Of a stretch of DNA of 64,000 nt, positions 60,913-64,000 are shown in pieces. The stretch is from Halobacillus campisalis (GTDB lineage: Bacteria > Bacillota > Bacilli > Bacillales > Halobacillaceae), in NCBI RefSeq assembly GCF_030345335.1, contig NZ_JAPVRC010000004.1, positions 1 through 64,000 of the forward strand, in the 5' to 3' direction. A model generated the notes under the pieces. It saw only the letters and a program-made list of their open reading frames with translations, ran no database searches and had not been told where the DNA came from. The stretch's first letter is position 1. Every line of letters starts with the position of its first letter. The translations under genes were made by a program, and so were the position numbers.

Positions 60913-61947
60913 TCAAGATAATTGATTCGGAAATTCCGCGACAATATAATAATTCCACTTTTTACTCAACTTACCATTTTTAGATGATTGGTTAATTTTT
61001 TTGAGTTTTTTTCCAACAATTGAACGACCGGCAAGTGTCTTGAATTCATTCAATTTTATCTTTCGTGCGGAAAGCTCGTCCTTCGAATGGGACTCTTTGA
61101 TAAATTGTTCTTTTTCTCTTAGGTACCCTTTGTAATTTTTATTCTGGATGTAGACTCCTGCTATTTTTTCTAAATGAATTTCTTTTACTTTAGCTTTCAG
61201 TGAGTCGTCTATTTTAGGAAAGAGATTCTCTTCAGTATAGCTGTATAGCTGCCTGATTCCCTCAAGTTTAGGACCATAACTGTCACTGATCCTATTGTTT
61301 GAGTGAATTCGGTAAAGAAGTAACGGTTCTTTTAAAATAAACACATCTGCGCCACAATCAATAATCCTAAGAAAAAGATTCGTTTCCTGTGCACTTTTTA
61401 AATCTTCTTGAAAACCACCCAGTTTCTCCAAATGAGATCTTCGTAAAAGTGGAAAAGAAGCTCCGCCTATAAAATTACCGAGAAGCATTTTCTCTAAAGC
61501 CTGCTGGCTTTCGAATAATTTATCATTTCCTCTATTCCGATAACCTGCAATGTCATCATTTTCATCAAGATAAAAGTTATTGCAGCTTACTATACCTACA
61601 GACGGCCGTTGATTCATGATCTCCAGCTGTAGTTCCAATTTTCTCTTCGCCCAAACATCATCATCGTCTAAGAAAGCGATGTAATTTCCTTTTGATTGTT
61701 TTAAGCCGTTATTTCGAGCAATATTTCCACCTTTAGGCTGTTCATGAGTGATTATTTTCACCCTTGGGTCTTCAATACTTCGTAAATACTCAGGCGTACT
61801 ATCGTTAGAAGCTTCATCAATAATAAAGAGCTCCAGGTTTTCATAAGTCTGGTTCAATACACTTTCAATGGCTACCTTCAAGAGGTTGACTCTGTTTCTG
61901 GTAGGTATAATTACACTAATCAAATCTTCATTATTATTTTGGTTCAT
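60913..61947 (-). CDS. Glycosyltransferase family 2 (344 aa)
   Basis: GT-A-fold enzyme with ISVIIPTRNRVNLLKVAIESVL at the N-terminus, FIIDEASNDS, ARNNGLKQSKGNYIAFLDDDD carrying the DxD metal motif, and a helical C-terminal region. ATG 61947 is preferred over TTG 61968 because AGAGAGG is well placed upstream. No membrane helices. 114 bp downstream of the asparagine-synthase-like gene on the same strand, probably in one polysaccharide cluster extending beyond the window. Donor and acceptor unknown. Confidence 0.9.
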   Translation of the reverse strand: MNQNNNEDLISVIIPTRNRVNLLKVAIESVLNQTYENLELFIIDEASNDSTPEYLRSIEDPRVKIITHEQPKGGNIARNNGLKQSKGNYIAFLDDDDVWAKRKLELQLEIMNQRPSVGIVSCNNFYLDENDDIAGYRNRGNDKLFESQQALEKMLLGNFIGGASFPLLRRSHLEKLGGFQEDLKSAQETNLFLRIIDCGADVFILKEPLLLYRIHSNNRISDSYGPKLEGIRQLYSYTEENLFPKIDDSLKAKVKEIHLEKIAGVYIQNKNYKGYLREKEQFIKESHSKDELSARKIKLNEFKTLAGRSIVGKKLKKINQSSKNGKLSKKWNYYIVAEFPNQLS

Positions 61948-62061
61948 ATTTTGACCTCTCTTATTCAAATGACATATAAATGATGCTGACTGATGAATCA
62001 GTGTAGTATTTAATTAATTGTAACAATTTATTACCGCAAGTTGAAGTTGTGGAAGATCGAG

Positions 62062-63846
62062 CTAACTTTGTTTTAATTCTTCCTCTATCCTCAAGTTACT
62101 ATGAAGAACTTGCATAAGGTTTATTTTTTGTGACTTGTTTAGTTTGTCGGTTTCAAAAAGGTTGTATAAATCGTTGTCTTTTAGTGCGGGCTCAAGAACA
62201 GACAAGCCTTCTGAATAACCTTCATAGCTATGTTTCCAAGTATCGCTTTTCATTACTACATCCCATTGGGTCCAGGACTCCTGATTTCCTTTAATGATAT
62301 TAGTTTTCTTTCCAAATTCCCGAAATATCCAAACCCACAATTGTACAAAAAAGTTTACGTATATTGGGAAATAAGGTAATCGTCCTTCCCCATGTAACAA
62401 CCATTTAGTTTTTGACAATAAGGGTTTTGCCATAATCCGGAACAACCTATGGTTAAGCTTCCAGCTTTGAGGAACTGAAGCACTTATTTTAACGACGTCT
62501 TTTGCCATAAAAGGTTCGTAACTCCGGAAGAGTCTCCGATTTCCATGAAGGTTAGGGATATTCATGTTCATCGTACTTGGCCAAAGTTCAAACCACTCTT
62601 GAGCCGAATGTGTCCGAAATGCTTTTACTCGATCTAAATGTGCCCGCCTTCTTTTCGTAACCTCAGTTAGAATATCTTGTGTGAAGGCTTCATTTTTTTT
62701 AGAATGCGCATTCGAATATTTTCTGTTTTTTATTTGTGGAAGAAATGGGAAACGTCTAGGGCCGCGAACCTTTTTAATGCGGGAGCCTTTAAGCATTGCA
62801 TCCGCAAACAATCCTCCAAAAACGGCCGGATATTCGTCGAGCTTACAATGCTTATGAAAGCCAAAAGTGTGTACGTGATGAAATTGAGATCCGCTTCCTA
62901 CTAACCGGTCAGTTTGAGGGAGGATGCTAAGGTAGTGATTTTGCGTCCGTGTTGAAAGAGTAAAATTCGCTCCATAAGCATTAGCGGCTTTTTTTGCTAC
63001 TTTTCCTTCTCTGTTCATATGTTCTAAGAACACAAATGCATCCCGTCTAGATGTCTCAGGTAATAATCCCGATAAAGCACGAGAATCTTCGCCGCCGCTT
63101 ATGAACTGGGCGATATGAGGCATATCCTCTGTAATTGACCCCACATATTCTTGTAAGGCATTTCGTAAATCCGAAGCAGCTTCTGTAATATTTTCATATT
63201 TGATCATTTCCCTGGGGATCCAATAAGATTCAGATTTCAGAGTGTTTGAAATGCCTGGAATAGTGTGTATGGAAGCTGGTGGTATTTGTTTGATTTCCTT
63301 GTATATAGTGAATGGATAAGTGACAAATCCGTGCAGGATAAAATCTGCCTCAGATACTAAATCAATATTCCCCTGTTCATCCGCTGCGCAGGCTAATATG
63401 TCTACGTGGGAAGAGAGCATGATATTACTATGATTACTAAATGAATAAACAGGAATGAAAGACATCAAGTCGGTCATACAATAGATCTCGGATGTATGCT
63501 TATTTACGATGAAAACTGAATAAGGTCCACTCAAATCCTCATTCCAAAGCATTTGGTCGCTATGCCAGCGTTCATAAATTGAGCGGGTCCCCTCGAAAAC
63601 GGCCTCTTCATTGACTAGAAAACGGTTATCTCTATAACACAATACCGGGCCTCCCAGCACCAAAGTGATGTGTTCGTCTGTTTCGTAGGGCTGGAAACCG
63701 TTATACAAGTTGTGACTTACAGCTAAAGCACCCCATTTTCCGTGGAACTCTTCTACTATAGGCGCATCCTCGTGATATATTTTTTTTATATGATTTGTTA
63801 ACTCACCGCGGTCGAATGTTTTTCTTGAAAAAATAAAATCGCTCAC
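62062..63846 (-). CDS. Asparagine-synthase-like protein lacking the glutaminase Cys (594 aa)
   Basis: The N-terminal half resembles a class-II glutamine amidotransferase domain (GLY-SGPYSVF type fold) but begins MSDFIF, so the catalytic Cys at position 2 is absent. The synthetase half carries the ATP pyrophosphatase loop ISGGEDSRALSG at about residues 249-260, intact. So it may adenylate a carboxylate but cannot release ammonia from glutamine itself. GTG start, AGGTG nearby. Such proteins occur in surface-polysaccharide and in lasso-peptide clusters; only a glycosyltransferase is visible next to it, favouring the former. Confidence 0.8.
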   Translation of the reverse strand: MSDFIFSRKTFDRGELTNHIKKIYHEDAPIVEEFHGKWGALAVSHNLYNGFQPYETDEHITLVLGGPVLCYRDNRFLVNEEAVFEGTRSIYERWHSDQMLWNEDLSGPYSVFIVNKHTSEIYCMTDLMSFIPVYSFSNHSNIMLSSHVDILACAADEQGNIDLVSEADFILHGFVTYPFTIYKEIKQIPPASIHTIPGISNTLKSESYWIPREMIKYENITEAASDLRNALQEYVGSITEDMPHIAQFISGGEDSRALSGLLPETSRRDAFVFLEHMNREGKVAKKAANAYGANFTLSTRTQNHYLSILPQTDRLVGSGSQFHHVHTFGFHKHCKLDEYPAVFGGLFADAMLKGSRIKKVRGPRRFPFLPQIKNRKYSNAHSKKNEAFTQDILTEVTKRRRAHLDRVKAFRTHSAQEWFELWPSTMNMNIPNLHGNRRLFRSYEPFMAKDVVKISASVPQSWKLNHRLFRIMAKPLLSKTKWLLHGEGRLPYFPIYVNFFVQLWVWIFREFGKKTNIIKGNQESWTQWDVVMKSDTWKHSYEGYSEGLSVLEPALKDNDLYNLFETDKLNKSQKINLMQVLHSNLRIEEELKQS

Positions 63847-63903
63847 TGCAAAACACCTAATTTCTCTTATTTTGAAGTTTCAATAACCTTTTCATCAAAC
63901 TTT

Positions 63904-64000
63904 TTACTGATCCTTATAGTTATGAAGATCAACAATAAATTCAAGATCGCTCCTCATAAAGCAGTATAATTCTGACTCAATCCTCTTATTATGGAACGTG
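63904..64000 (-). CDS. C-terminal end of an unidentified gene, cut by the window edge
   Basis: One minus-strand frame is open from the window edge to TAA at 63904-63906 and encodes about 31 residues ending DLEFIVDLHNYKDQ. It would be upstream of and 57 bp before the asparagine-synthase-like gene, same strand. The other two minus frames have stops. Too short to assign a family. Confidence 0.4.
   Translation of the reverse strand, partial: TFHNKRIESELYCFMRSDLEFIVDLHNYKDQ

Noticed and set aside
61947-64000. Lasso-peptide biosynthetic cluster
   Set aside because: Only a Cys-less asparagine-synthase-like gene is present; no precursor, B1/PqqD-like or B2 protease gene is visible. Kept only as an alternative.
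1-64000. CRISPR arrays, tRNA/rRNA genes, prophage or toxin-antitoxin modules
   Set aside because: No regularly spaced repeats, no clear tRNA or rRNA sequence, and no phage structural or toxin families were recognised. The small HTH genes have no identifiable toxin partner.

Overview
The window looks like chromosomal DNA of a low-GC Gram-positive of the family Bacillaceae, probably a moderately halophilic one such as Halobacillus or a close relative. The grounds are strong AAGGAGG-type ribosome binding sites, frequent TTG/GTG starts, Spo0E-like and SinI/SinR-like proteins, three LytR-CpsA-Psr proteins, a KipI/KipA/YcsF-type 5-oxoprolinase, and acidic exported proteins. The genus is inferred; the family is well supported. 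I see no rRNA, tRNA, CRISPR array, prophage or transposase gene.

Layout. (1) 0.3-10.4 kb: a carbohydrate locus with an ABC importer (lipoprotein plus two permeases, no ATPase), a LacI regulator, a ThuA-domain protein, two Gfo/Idh/MocA oxidoreductases, a TIM-barrel sugar isomerase/epimerase and a DUF624 membrane protein. A second TIM-barrel gene is divergent. The locus has no recognisable glycoside hydrolase or sugar kinase, which suggests oxidation-based sugar breakdown. (2) 10.5-19.6 kb: a YcsI/D-glutamate-cyclase-family gene, a polar amino-acid ABC importer, an LCP protein, a small lipoprotein, and the convergent pxpB-pxpC-pxpA-NRAMP operon; together a plausible 5-oxoproline/glutamate module. 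(3) 19.8-28.9 kb: two more LCP genes, a beta-hydroxyacid dehydrogenase, YkvA-like and SEC-C proteins, a glutathione-independent formaldehyde dehydrogenase, a small Spo0E-like protein and a lipase-like hydrolase. (4) 29.0-36.9 kb: a MITE-like repeat, a ROK regulator and a galK-galE-galT-GH42 beta-galactosidase operon. (5) 37-46.8 kb: a decayed acyl-CoA thioesterase, a DsbA-family protein, a large secreted multidomain nuclease, a MurR/GlcNAc-kinase pair, and a two-subunit sodium:solute symporter. (6) 46.8-57.8 kb: small orphan proteins, two divergent sigma-70-like factors, the hom-thrC-thrB operon, then a regulatory patch with an IDEAL-domain protein, a SinR-like protein lacking the SinI-binding half, a SinI-like micro-protein and an AraC-type regulator. 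(7) 57.8-64 kb: phosphoglucomutase, a TagO/WecA-type transferase, a GT2 glycosyltransferase and an asparagine-synthase-like protein without the glutaminase cysteine, running off the right edge.

A dispersed repeat ending in TTTCGAGA/TCTCGAAA occurs in at least three convincing copies (left edge, 11.4 kb, 29.0 kb) and one degenerate copy (56.8 kb). It behaves like a MITE, and one copy abuts a GGDEF gene fragment.

Several regulatory signals can be read directly: paired 14-bp palindromes around the promoter of the SinR-like gene, duplicated 15-mers in the ROK/galK divergent region, a palindrome between murR and its kinase, cre/LacI-type boxes before the sugar locus, and hairpins separating each ABC lipoprotein gene from its permease gene.
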